Shown here piece after piece: positions 1 to 7,045 of a stretch of 34,219 bases of DNA. The notes beneath the pieces are model-generated. The model was given only the letters and a program-made list of their open reading frames with translations, searched no databases and had not been told where the DNA came from. Each line of letters opens with the position of its first letter. Positions within the stretch are counted from its first letter, which is position 1. The stretch comes from Streptosporangiales bacterium. GTDB lineage: Bacteria > Actinomycetota > Actinomycetes > Streptosporangiales > Streptosporangiaceae. Position numbers and translations under genes: made by a program. The DNA lies in assembly GCA_009784565.1 (NCBI GenBank), contig WRBL01000024.1, positions 1 through 34,219 of the forward strand. Reading direction: 5' to 3'.

Positions 1-2
1 CC

Positions 3-797
3 ATGCCGCACGTCCTGCTCGCCGATTTGTCCATGGGCCTGGGTGAGAACCGGTCGGCCACGGTGCGGCACGCGCGGGCCGCGCTGCCGGTGATGGAGCG
101 GGTCGGGGCCGCCGACGACGTAATCCAGCTGCGTTCGGCGCTCGTGATGTGCGCGGTCGCGGACGGGCGGCTCGCCGACGCGGCGGACGAGCTGGCTCTG
201 CTGGAGGACTCGGTCCTGCGGCGGGCCAGCGGTGACCTGGGCACCTTCGTTCAACGCGCCGCGCACGCCGAACTGCTGCTCGCCCGCGGGGACATCGCCT
301 CCGGGCTGCGCATGTACCGCGACTGCGCGGCCCGGATGCGGAATGTGCGGCTCCCGGGGGTCGGGCCGGCCCAGATGCAGCCGTGGACCCTGGTCGGCGA
401 CGCCATCGCGCTGAGCGCCCACGCCCGGTACGCGGACGGCGGAGATGACGAGGCGCACGGCCGGGAGCTGTTCGCCGAGTGCCGGGGGCATGCGGCCCGG
501 GTGTTCAGCGATCCGACGGTGTTCTTCGACGTCCCCGCGGCCGGGCTGCTGCTGTTCGCGCTCGGGTCCTGGGCTTTGCGCCGCCGGGCCGGGAATGCTG
601 ATGCGGCTCTGCGGCTGCTGGCCCTGGCCAGCCGGTTCCGTTACAACCGCGGCATCCCGTCCATGGCGTGGGAGCACATCACTCCCGCCGCCGAGCAGGC
701 GGCACCGGGCCGGCTCGCCGGCTTCCTGGCCGAATACCAAGACCGTGAGCCGGCCAGCCTCCTCGCGGAGGCGGACCGGCTCGCGCGGCTGCTCTGA
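3..797 (+). CDS. C-terminal part of a TPR-type (AfsR/SARP-like) regulator, partial
   Basis: This reading frame is open from the left edge of the window, so the visible 264 codons are most likely the end of a longer protein. It is almost wholly helical and rich in Ala, Leu and Arg. Repeated paired helices, such as 'HARAALPVMERVGA' and 'AAHAELLLARGDIASGLRMY', look like degenerate tetratricopeptide repeats. This matches the C-terminal helical region of large actinobacterial regulators that join an HTH/BTAD head, an NB-ARC ATPase and TPRs. The DNA-binding and ATPase parts would lie outside the window, so the assignment rests on repeat style only. It converges on the exporter genes that follow. 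It could also be an unrelated TPR protein. Confidence 0.5.
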   Translation: MPHVLLADLSMGLGENRSATVRHARAALPVMERVGAADDVIQLRSALVMCAVADGRLADAADELALLEDSVLRRASGDLGTFVQRAAHAELLLARGDIASGLRMYRDCAARMRNVRLPGVGPAQMQPWTLVGDAIALSAHARYADGGDDEAHGRELFAECRGHAARVFSDPTVFFDVPAAGLLLFALGSWALRRRAGNADAALRLLALASRFRYNRGIPSMAWEHITPAAEQAAPGRLAGFLAEYQDREPASLLAEADRLARLL

Positions 798-803
798 GAC
801 GGA

Positions 804-1622
804 TTACAGGTGGCGGCGGTAGCCCCACACCGACAGCGGGGCGAAGATCACGATCACGACGAGGCAGGCCACCAGGGTCCAGCCCACCTCCGCGGTGACG
901 GCCCCGTTGTTGGCCAGGTCCCGGGCCGCCGATACCAGGAAGGACACCGGGTTGACCTTCACGAACGCCTGAAGCCAGCCCGGCATCGTCGTCACCGCGA
1001 CGAACGCGTTGGACAGGAACGTCAGCGGGAACAGGATCATCATCGACAGGCCCTGCACCATCCGGGCGTTGCTGGCGACCGTGCCGAAGAACGTGAAGAT
1101 CCACGCCAGCGACCAGCCGGTGATGATCGCCAGCAGGATCGCGCCGAGCACGCCCAGGACGCCGCCGCCGGGGCGGTAGCCGATGAGGACCCCGGTGACG
1201 AACGTCAGCCCGCCGGCGATGAGGTAGCGGACGAAGTCCGCGACCATCGGCCCGGCCAGCGCCGCGATGCGAGCCATCGGCAGCGACTTGAAGCGGTCGA
1301 ACACGCCCTTTTCCATGTCCTCGCGCAGCTGCACGCCGGTGGCCATGGACGTCGTCAGCACGGTCTGGGCGACGATGCCGGGGATCATCAGCGGCAGGTA
1401 GGCCTGGACGTGCCCGGAGATCGCGCCGCCGAACACGTAGGCGAACATCGCGGTGAACAGCAGCGGCTGGATGGTGACGTCGAAGAACTGCTCCGGGTTG
1501 CGCCTCATCTTCTTCAGCGACCGCCAGGCCATCAGCAGCGTCTGGCTGATCGTATCGGCGATGCTCGCCCGGGGCCGCGTCGCGGCCACCGTGACGGCGG
1601 GGTCGGCGATCATCGTGCTCAC
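804..1622 (-). CDS. ABC-2 type permease, DrrB-like
   Basis: This is a 272-residue integral membrane protein of the ABC-2 exporter family, the type that pairs with DrrA-like ATPases to export drugs or lipids. About six hydrophobic segments are visible from residue 55 onward. The family-typical stretch 'NPVSFLVSAARDLANNG' lies near residue 220. The N-terminus carries a cytoplasmic 'WRSLKKMRRNPEQFFDV' segment, as in DrrB homologues. The GTG start overlaps the stop codon of the ATPase gene by four bases (GTGA), so the two are translationally coupled. The substrate cannot be read from the sequence. Confidence 0.9.
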   Translation of the reverse strand: MSTMIADPAVTVAATRPRASIADTISQTLLMAWRSLKKMRRNPEQFFDVTIQPLLFTAMFAYVFGGAISGHVQAYLPLMIPGIVAQTVLTTSMATGVQLREDMEKGVFDRFKSLPMARIAALAGPMVADFVRYLIAGGLTFVTGVLIGYRPGGGVLGVLGAILLAIITGWSLAWIFTFFGTVASNARMVQGLSMMILFPLTFLSNAFVAVTTMPGWLQAFVKVNPVSFLVSAARDLANNGAVTAEVGWTLVACLVVIVIFAPLSVWGYRRHL

Positions 1623-2590
1623 TGCGCGTCCTCCGATTCCGTGCCCTCTCCGGTGTCGTGGCCGGTGATGGCGAGGAACACCTCGTCCAGGGTGGGCTTG
1701 GCGACGCTCACCGACGCGATCGAGACTCCGGCCTCCCGGAAGCCGATCAGCACGTCGGCCGCGCTGTCGGCGGACTCCAGGGGAACGTTCATGCCGCCGG
1801 ATTCCGGGGTCAGGACGGGCTCGGTGCCCGAGACCTGCCGGACGATCTTCCGGGCCAGCTCGGTGTCGGCGCCCGGGGCGAGCCGGAGCTGCAGGGTTGA
1901 GGAGCCGACGGACGTCTTGAGGTCATCGGGGGTGCCCTCGGCGACCTTGCGGCCGCGGTCGATCACGGCGATCCGCCCGGCGAGCTGGTCGGCCTCGTCC
2001 AGGTACTGGGTGGTAAGCAGGATCGTGCAGCCGTCGGAGACCAGTTCCCGGATGGTGTCCCACATTTGCCCTCGGGTACGGGGATCCAGGCCGGTGGTGG
2101 GCTCGTCGAGGAAGATCAGCGGCGGCCTGGTAATCAGGCTCGCCGCCAGGTCCAGCCGGCGGCGCATCCCGCCGGAGAACTGCTTCAGCTGCTTGTTCGC
2201 GGCGTCTTCCAGGCCGAACTGCCCGAGCAGCCGCCGGGCGGAGGCCTTCGCGTCCCGGGACTTCAGGCCCTGGATCCGGCCGAACAGCCACAGGTTCTCG
2301 CTGGCGGTCAGTTCCTCGTCGACCGACGCGAACTGCCCGGTCATCCCGAGCAGCTGGCGGATGCGATGGGGTTCGCGCGCGACGTCCACGCCGAATACCC
2401 GGGCCCGCCCCTCGTCGATCGACAGCAGCGTGGCGAGCATCCGGAGCATCGTGGTCTTGCCGGCCCCGTTCGGCCCCAGGACGCCGAAGATCTCCCCCTG
2501 GCGTACCCGCAGGTCAATGCCGTCGACCGCACGCAGCTGGCCGAATCTCTTCACCAGTCCGGCGGCGTCGACAGCGGCTATGTCTGTCAT
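1619..2590 (-). CDS. ABC exporter ATPase, DrrA-like
   Basis: This is a 323-residue ATP-binding subunit that energises the DrrB-like permease encoded just downstream. It has Walker A 'GPNGAGKTT' at residues 39-47, the ABC signature 'FSGGMRRRLDLA', Walker B 'PLIFLDEPTTGLD', and a C-terminal extension of the DUF4162 type ending 'PTLDEVFLAITGHDT'. The frame is open a further 34 codons upstream. I chose the internal ATG at 2590 because DrrA homologues start with this kind of 'MTDIAAVDAAGLVKRFG' N-terminus and the upstream residues match nothing in the family. The gene heads a two-gene operon. Self-resistance or lipid export is possible but not shown. Confidence 0.9.
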   Translation of the reverse strand: MTDIAAVDAAGLVKRFGQLRAVDGIDLRVRQGEIFGVLGPNGAGKTTMLRMLATLLSIDEGRARVFGVDVAREPHRIRQLLGMTGQFASVDEELTASENLWLFGRIQGLKSRDAKASARRLLGQFGLEDAANKQLKQFSGGMRRRLDLAASLITRPPLIFLDEPTTGLDPRTRGQMWDTIRELVSDGCTILLTTQYLDEADQLAGRIAVIDRGRKVAEGTPDDLKTSVGSSTLQLRLAPGADTELARKIVRQVSGTEPVLTPESGGMNVPLESADSAADVLIGFREAGVSIASVSVAKPTLDEVFLAITGHDTGEGTESEDAQ

Positions 2591-2676
2591 GCCCTCAGTG
2601 TTCCCGGCCACGGCTTCACCACGGCTACAGGCCGGTTTCACCGGCCGGCGCTTGGTTTCAGCGAGCGGTGGAATGT

Positions 2677-4098
2677 CTACCGGACGCGCCACGCGTCAAG
2701 CAGGTCCTCCGCGGTCAGCATGTACACACCATCCAGCTGCGCGGCGGCGCGCGAGACAGCGACGAGCGGAGTCGAGGCCGACGCGCCGGGCAACTGGGAA
2801 CGTTGCACGTGGAGCTCAGCGAGATCGGCCTGGCTGAAGGGCCGGTTGTCCCGCCATTTAATCGATCCAACGAAATGAATCTCCCTGGCGACCGGTTCCC
2901 GGTCCGCGCCGACCAAGTCGATCTGGACGTCCTCGGCTCGTGTCCAGTAGCTGCCTACCACCTCCGCCATGGGCGCCTGGTCACCGACCAAACGGCTGAC
3001 CGCCTCACGAATAATCGGCTCGACAGCCTGTCCCCTCCACGTGGTCCACGTCTTCTCGATGCGAGCGAGGGTCAGGTCACCCCGGCCCCGCTCGATCTCC
3101 GCCATGTAGCGTCCCAGAAAAGCCAGCCAGAAGCGCAGATGGGCATCTGTGATCAGGTACCTGGCCTGCTGGGATGCCTTCGTCGAGAGCGGAAGCGCCG
3201 TCGTGACCATCCGTTTGTCGGCCAGCAGTCGCAGGGCCCGGAGCAGTGTAGTCTTCGGGAGCCCGGCCGCCTTCATGAGGCCCGTGAAGGTCTGTTCTCC
3301 TGTACCGACAGCCCGCAGGACTTGCCTGGCCTGGGCTTCATCGGGGAACTCGGCAGCGATCGACCGCTCGCCGCTCACGAGAAGCGCCGAGGTGGGGTCC
3401 CTGACCGCGGATCGGAGGTACTCGGCGACGGTAGCCCCTTCCGGCCACTCATCCAGGATGAGAGGAAGCCCTCCCGATACCAGGTAGGCGTCGAACGCCT
3501 GGGCCGCCGGGAGCGAGAGGGCATCGGCTACGTCGCGCGGTGTTAGCGCCGAGACCACCATCTCGGTGGCTCGCTGGTGGAACGGCCGCCCGTACGCGTT
3601 CAGCGCCTCCATCATGGAGATGTCGGAGCCGATTCCCAGCAGCAGGACGGGAAGCCGGGCCAGGTCGCGGTCGAACGCCTTCTGGAGAGCGCCCTCGAAT
3701 CCCGGATCGTTCCGAACCAGGTACGGCATCTCGTCCATGACTACGACCGCGGGTTCCTCACTCCCGATGGCGGCCGTCAGCAGCCGGAAAGCGGCGGGCC
3801 AGTTGTCCGCCTGCAAACCCGCGACCCGCCGGGCGCCGGGCAGGGAGGACTCCGCGATGGCCTGGACGAACAGTTCGACATCCGCCGCGGCCGTGGCCTG
3901 CCCCTCGGCCGTGAAGAACACGCAGGGCACGTCCGCGCGTTCGACGAACTCTTCCACCAGCCGGGACTTTCCGACCCGGCGGCGGCCCCGGATAAGCATC
4001 GCCCGTCCCGGACGGCCGCCGAGTCCGCCGCGCTGCGCCCGTTCCAGGATCGCTGTCAGCAGGCTAAGCTCCCGCTCTCTGCCGATAAACGATTCCAT
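2677..4098 (-). CDS. AAA ATPase with winged helix and DUF234 nuclease-like tail
   Basis: This 473-residue protein is a single-gene unit of the prokaryotic ATPase family common in archaea and scattered in bacteria. It starts with the family's usual 'FIGRERELSLL'. Walker A is 'GRRRVGKSR' at residues 38-46 and Walker B is 'AVVVMDEM' at about 117-124. A winged-helix segment sits at about 245-292. The C-terminus is DUF234, a PD-(D/E)XK-like fold. The first acidic residue is present ('IDLV', D394), but the usual E-x-K is 'SIKW' (412-415), so the catalytic Glu appears lost. The start at 4098 gives the family N-terminus; the frame is open back to an ATG at 4173. It seems less GC-biased than its neighbours, suggesting transfer. 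The target is unknown. Confidence 0.85.
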   Translation of the reverse strand: MESFIGRERELSLLTAILERAQRGGLGGRPGRAMLIRGRRRVGKSRLVEEFVERADVPCVFFTAEGQATAAADVELFVQAIAESSLPGARRVAGLQADNWPAAFRLLTAAIGSEEPAVVVMDEMPYLVRNDPGFEGALQKAFDRDLARLPVLLLGIGSDISMMEALNAYGRPFHQRATEMVVSALTPRDVADALSLPAAQAFDAYLVSGGLPLILDEWPEGATVAEYLRSAVRDPTSALLVSGERSIAAEFPDEAQARQVLRAVGTGEQTFTGLMKAAGLPKTTLLRALRLLADKRMVTTALPLSTKASQQARYLITDAHLRFWLAFLGRYMAEIERGRGDLTLARIEKTWTTWRGQAVEPIIREAVSRLVGDQAPMAEVVGSYWTRAEDVQIDLVGADREPVAREIHFVGSIKWRDNRPFSQADLAELHVQRSQLPGASASTPLVAVSRAAAQLDGVYMLTAEDLLDAWRVR

Positions 4099-4132
4099 GC
4101 TGACCGCACCCGCCTTCCTTTGTTCCACTTCT

Positions 4133-4161
4133 GGGAGCACCAAATCCGGGAGTCCCAAATC
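4133..4161. repeat. Two 14-bp direct repeats upstream of the AAA ATPase gene
   Basis: GGGAGCACCAAATC (4133-4146) and GGGAGTCCCAAATC (4148-4161) form two near-identical units 15 bp apart, 35-63 bp upstream of the chosen ATPase start. They could be a tandem operator. If translation instead began at 4173, they would encode a repeated PDLGL/PDLVL pentapeptide. Confidence 0.4.
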
Positions 4162-4221
4162 TGGAACCATCATAGGCCGCCGGAGGCGAGACCACCACGA
4201 ACAACGCGCCGTGACGCAATG

Positions 4222-4698
4222 TCAGCGGCAGTTGGCGCAGCGGCCCGTGACCGCGAAGCGGTGGGGGTTGATCGCGAAGCCGTACTCGGTGCTGGCGGTC
4301 TGGATCAGGTCCCGGAACATGTCGTCGGGGACCTCGGTCATCGAGCCGCACTTCTCGCAGACCAGGTGGCCGTGGGCGGCGGTGGCCAGGTGATAGGTGG
4401 CGGGGCCGCCGCCGAGGCGAGTGCTGTCGATGACGCCGAGCCGCTCGAGTTCCTCGAGGTTGCGGTAGATGGTGGACAGATGCACGTCGGGCGCCTGGGC
4501 GTGGACCTCGGCCGCGAGTTCCTCGGCGCTGCGATGCTCGCCGGTGCCGAACAGCGCCTTGAGCAGCAGGCGCCGGGCCGGCGTCGCCCGGCCGCCGTTC
4601 CGGCGGACGAGGGCCAGCACTTCCTCGATCGCCTCGGTCTCGGCCCGCTCCGCGGAAGCCGTCGGCGTCTCGTTGCCCACGGTGCCAGGGTATAGCAC
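4222..4698 (-). CDS. Fur-family metal-responsive repressor, probably Nur-type
   Basis: This is a 158-residue Fur-family repressor. The N-terminal winged helix includes 'RATPARRLLLKALF' and the recognition stretch 'HLSTIYRNLEELERLGVI' (73-90). The dimerisation domain has His103, His109 and His111, then two CxxC pairs, C114/C117 and C154/C157, which form the structural zinc site of the family. The nickel regulator Nur of Streptomyces uses a clustered set of histidines in this same loop. The gene lies 64 bp downstream of a nickel/cobalt permease on the same strand, whose promoter carries a Nur-like box. The specificity is therefore inferred to be nickel, though Zur or Fur cannot be excluded. An alternative GTG at 4680 follows a TATACC -10-like element (4689-4694) and could start a leaderless mRNA. 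Confidence 0.88.
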   Translation of the reverse strand: MLYPGTVGNETPTASAERAETEAIEEVLALVRRNGGRATPARRLLLKALFGTGEHRSAEELAAEVHAQAPDVHLSTIYRNLEELERLGVIDSTRLGGGPATYHLATAAHGHLVCEKCGSMTEVPDDMFRDLIQTASTEYGFAINPHRFAVTGRCANCR

Positions 4699-4707
4699 CT
4701 CGCGCAG

Positions 4708-4729
4708 TTGCGACTGATCGCTATTGCGA
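4708..4729. promoter_or_regulatory. Two TTGCGA half-sites upstream of the Fur-family gene
   Basis: TTGCGA occurs at 4708-4713 and again at 4724-4729, in the 64-bp gap between the permease and the regulator. The same hexamer forms one arm of the inverted repeat at the permease promoter (5927-5943). This could allow autoregulation, but neither copy has a matching partner at the expected 5-bp spacing, so the site is weak. Confidence 0.3.
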
Positions 4730-4762
4730 ACGGCAAGGTCGCGACGGTACTCGGCCGCCTCG

Positions 4763-5875
4763 TTACTCGGCCGCCTCGGCGATGGCCTGCCCGGTGCTCC
4801 ACTTCTGTTCCAGCTTGCCGAAGCGCCAGACGGCCAGCGCGATGATCCAGGTCACGATGAAGACGGCGACGATGACGAAGCCCGCGGCGTTGATGTTGAA
4901 GTTGGCCATGAAGGACCAGAAGCCGCCGCCCAGGTTCGCTTCCTGCCCGACCAGGCCGAGCAGTTCGACGGCGCCGATGAACACGGCGACGAACACCGAC
5001 AGCCCGGTGATGGTCATGTTGTAGTAGACCTTGCGGACCGGGTTGGAGAACGCCCAGTCGTAGGCGAAGTTCATGAAGCAGCCGTCGGCCGTGTCGAACA
5101 GGCTCATGCCCGCCGCGAACAGGATCGGCAGCGACAGGATGGCGTAGAAGGGCAGCCCGCCGACGACGGCCGAGCCCGCCAGGACGAGCAGCGCGACCTC
5201 GGTAGCGGTGTCAAAGCCCAGGCCGAACAGGAACCCGATCGGGTACATCTTCCACGGAGCGTCGACCCGGCGGGCCAGCTTGCCCAGGAACCGGTTCATG
5301 AGGCCGCGCTTGTCCAGCTGCTCCTCCAGCGCGGCGTCGTCGTAGGTGCCCCGCCGCATCTGGCGGAAGACCTTGAGGATGCCGAACAGGACGACGATGT
5401 TGAACGCGGCGATCAGGAAGAGGAAGAACCCGGATACGCAGGTGCCGACGATGTTCGTGGTCTGCTGCAGTTGCGAATTGGAGTCCTGGACCTGGCTGGC
5501 CAGGCCGCGGATGCCGAAGTTCAGCAGCAGGGCCAGCCCGAACACGACGCTGGAGTGGCCGAGCGAGAAGAAGAACCCGGTCGACAGCGGGCGCTTGCCC
5601 TCCCCCACGAGCTTGCGCGTGGTGTTGTCGATCGCGGCGATGTGGTCGGCGTCGAACGCGTGCCGCATGCCCAGCGTGTAGGCGAGGGCCCCGGTCCCGA
5701 AGCCGAAGATCTCCGTGCGGCTGATGTGATAGTGCCCCGCGGCCGCCGCCGCCAGCATCAGGAACCCGGCGACGTGCAGGCCGATGATGACGGCCGTCAT
5801 CCCGCCCGTCCGGGCCCACTCGGCCGGGGTCAGCCCGTTCCGCACTCTCGCCAGCCGCACGCTCGCGCTCGTCAC
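4763..5875 (-). CDS. Nickel/cobalt transporter, NiCoT family
   Basis: This 370-residue permease imports Ni2+ or Co2+ across the cytoplasmic membrane. It carries the NiCoT signature 'RHAFDADHIAAIDN' (71-84), whose HX4DH core lies in the second membrane segment and is needed for metal recognition. The second and third family motifs, 'FFFSLGHSSVV' (101-111) and 'LGFDTATEVALL', are also present. About eight hydrophobic segments can be counted. The GTG start at 5875 follows a purine-rich GGAGGGTGG site. The Fur-family gene lies downstream on the same strand. A Nur-type operator overlaps the predicted promoter, so import is probably repressed when nickel is sufficient. Ni versus Co preference cannot be settled from sequence. 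Confidence 0.95.
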   Translation of the reverse strand: MTSASVRLARVRNGLTPAEWARTGGMTAVIIGLHVAGFLMLAAAAAGHYHISRTEIFGFGTGALAYTLGMRHAFDADHIAAIDNTTRKLVGEGKRPLSTGFFFSLGHSSVVFGLALLLNFGIRGLASQVQDSNSQLQQTTNIVGTCVSGFFLFLIAAFNIVVLFGILKVFRQMRRGTYDDAALEEQLDKRGLMNRFLGKLARRVDAPWKMYPIGFLFGLGFDTATEVALLVLAGSAVVGGLPFYAILSLPILFAAGMSLFDTADGCFMNFAYDWAFSNPVRKVYYNMTITGLSVFVAVFIGAVELLGLVGQEANLGGGFWSFMANFNINAAGFVIVAVFIVTWIIALAVWRFGKLEQKWSTGQAIAEAAE

Positions 5876-5913
5876 CGGCAGCCACCCTCCGCGTCGTTTG
5901 CCTGACTCGCGCC

Positions 5914-5943
5914 AGTCTAGGGATAGATGCGATGGACTCGCAA
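5914..5943 (-). promoter_or_regulatory. NiCoT promoter overlapped by a Nur-type operator
   Basis: The sequence ATGCGATGGACTCGCAA (5927-5943) contains a perfect inverted repeat TGCGA-N5-TCGCA. This matches the 6-5-6 architecture of the Streptomyces Nur box (tTGCaa-N5-ttGCAA). On the minus strand, TTGCGA (5938-5943) also serves as a plausible -35 element, 18 bp from a TAGACT -10 (5914-5919), about 40 bp before the permease start. A repressor bound here would cover the -35 element and part of the spacer. Similarity to the Nur box is from memory of the published consensus. Confidence 0.65.
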
Positions 5944-6085
5944 TAGCAGACTAAGCGTATCTGCCTGGTTACCGCGGTTCACCGGCGGCCGCTGCCCGTT
6001 CCTGCGCCCCTGGCGGGAGGGAAGAGTAACCACGATCCGTTCGGTGAAAGGGTTTGAGGTAAAGTACCCGGGTCAGATGAACGCC

Positions 6086-6144
6086 CTGGCGCGGAGGTTC
6101 CGGCCTCCCGAACCGCCGCGACGCAGCGGCTGATGGCTTCTTGC
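6086..6144 (+). promoter_or_regulatory. Candidate fluoride (crcB-motif) riboswitch
   Basis: The leader of the tandem fluC genes contains the 3' half of the crcB RNA motif. This half has AACC (6111-6114), a perfect 5-bp stem GCCGC/GCGGC (6115-6119 with 6126-6130), and then UGAUGGCUUCU (6131-6141), matching the conserved UGAUGRCnnCU tail. The 5' half (GGCG, 6088-6091, loop with GGAGGUU, then CGGCC) is less regular. P1 would need a bulged G, and the pseudoknot GAGGUU/GGCUUC would rely on three G-U pairs. The ribosome-binding site AAAAGGAG lies 20 bp further on, so control of translation initiation is plausible. Location and the 3' half are strong; the 5' half is not. Confidence 0.6.
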
Positions 6145-6176
6145 TTCCCGTCCGCGGTGAAAAAGGAGTCTGTGGC

Positions 6177-6683
6177 GTGCCCGAATCCCCTGGTGACCTG
6201 ATCGCCTCCATCGGCGTTCCCGATCCCGGGGCGGTCCCGGCCGGGGAGACCCCGCCGGCCGCGGGAAAGAACCGGGCGCTGCCGCGCATCGACCGGCGGG
6301 AGATCACCGCGATCTTCGTCGGCGGGGCGATCGGCACGCTGGCCCGGGCCGCGCTGTCCGAGGCGTTCCCGCTGCCCGCGACGGCCTGGCCGTGGCCCGT
6401 CTTCGCGGTCAACATCGTCGCCGCGTTCACCCTCGGTTTCGCCGTCACGCGCCTGCAGGAACGGCTGCCTCTGTCGTCCTACCGGCGGCCGCTCATCGGC
6501 ACCGGGATCTGCGGGGGCCTGTCCACGTTCTCGACGATGCAGGTGGAACTGGTGAAGATGATCGAGGCTCACGCCTGGGTCCTGGCCCTCGGATATGCCG
6601 CCGCCAGCGTCGTAGCGGGTTACGCGGCCATTCACCTGGCCACCGCGATGGCCCGGCACGTGCGGATGCGGGTGCCGGCATGA
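6177..6683 (+). CDS. crcB: Fluoride channel FluC/CrcB, first copy
   Basis: This 168-residue small membrane protein exports fluoride. The family motifs are present: '[14 protein letters not shown]', the pore-lining '[13 protein letters not shown]' with the conserved Asn, and '[17 protein letters not shown]', the Na+-binding and Phe-box region. Four membrane segments follow an unusual hydrophilic, Pro-rich N-terminal extension of about 45 residues. The GTG at 6177 is chosen because AAAAGGAG (6161-6168) lies 8 bp upstream; an earlier ATG at 6141 lies inside the riboswitch tail. Its stop overlaps the start of the second channel gene (ATGA), so the two are probably made together, as in paired Fluc genes that form heterodimers. 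Confidence 0.92.
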   Translation: MPESPGDLIASIGVPDPGAVPAGETPPAAGKNRALPRIDRREITAIFVGGAIGTLARAALSEAFPLPATAWPWPVFAVNIVAAFTLGFAVTRLQERLPLSSYRRPLIGTGICGGLSTFSTMQVELVKMIEAHAWVLALGYAAASVVAGYAAIHLATAMARHVRMRVPA

Positions 6684-7045
6684 ACGTCCTGGTCTGGACC
6701 GGAGTGATCCTCGCCGGCGGGGCCGGCGCCGTCGCCCGGTTCCTGCTCGACGGAATCGTCTCCTCCGCCGCCGGGAAGAGCTTCCCCTACGGCACCCTGG
6801 CGGTCAACGTGTCGGGCGCGGTCATCCTCGGCCTGCTGACCGGCCTCGCGCTCAGCGACAACGCGGCCCTGATCATCGGCACCGGGATCGTCGGCTCCTA
6901 CACGACATTCTCCACGTGGATGCTGGAGACCCAGCGGATGGCCGAGGAACGCCAGCACCTGCGGGCCATCCTCAACGTCGTCGTGTCCCTGGTGCTGGGC
7001 GTGGCGGCGGCGGCGCTCGGCAACGCGATCGGAGCGCACCTGTGA
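6680..7045 (+). CDS. crcB: Fluoride channel FluC/CrcB, second copy
   Basis: This is a 121-residue fluoride channel subunit with four membrane segments. Motifs are '[11 protein letters not shown]', '[15 protein letters not shown]' and '[17 protein letters not shown]'. The ATG overlaps the stop of the first copy by four bases. The gene ends in a GTGA overlap with the DUF190 gene, so all three are translationally coupled. FluC acts as an antiparallel dimer. Organisms with two copies usually encode oppositely oriented subunits, and the strong sequence difference from the first copy agrees with a heterodimer. The N-terminal extension of the first copy is absent here. Confidence 0.93.
   Translation: MNVLVWTGVILAGGAGAVARFLLDGIVSSAAGKSFPYGTLAVNVSGAVILGLLTGLALSDNAALIIGTGIVGSYTTFSTWMLETQRMAEERQHLRAILNVVVSLVLGVAAAALGNAIGAHL

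Noticed and set aside
810-2837. 675-codon open frame opposite the DrrAB exporter genes
   Set aside because: The other strand encodes clear ABC motifs; the translation is Arg/His/Asp-rich with no fold, typical of the antisense of GC-rich genes.
4724-4736. TTGC-N5-GCAA palindrome before the Fur-family gene as a true Nur box
   Set aside because: The arms are two bases closer than in the 6-5-6 box, so the TGC/GCA spacing is wrong. Only the half-site similarity is kept.
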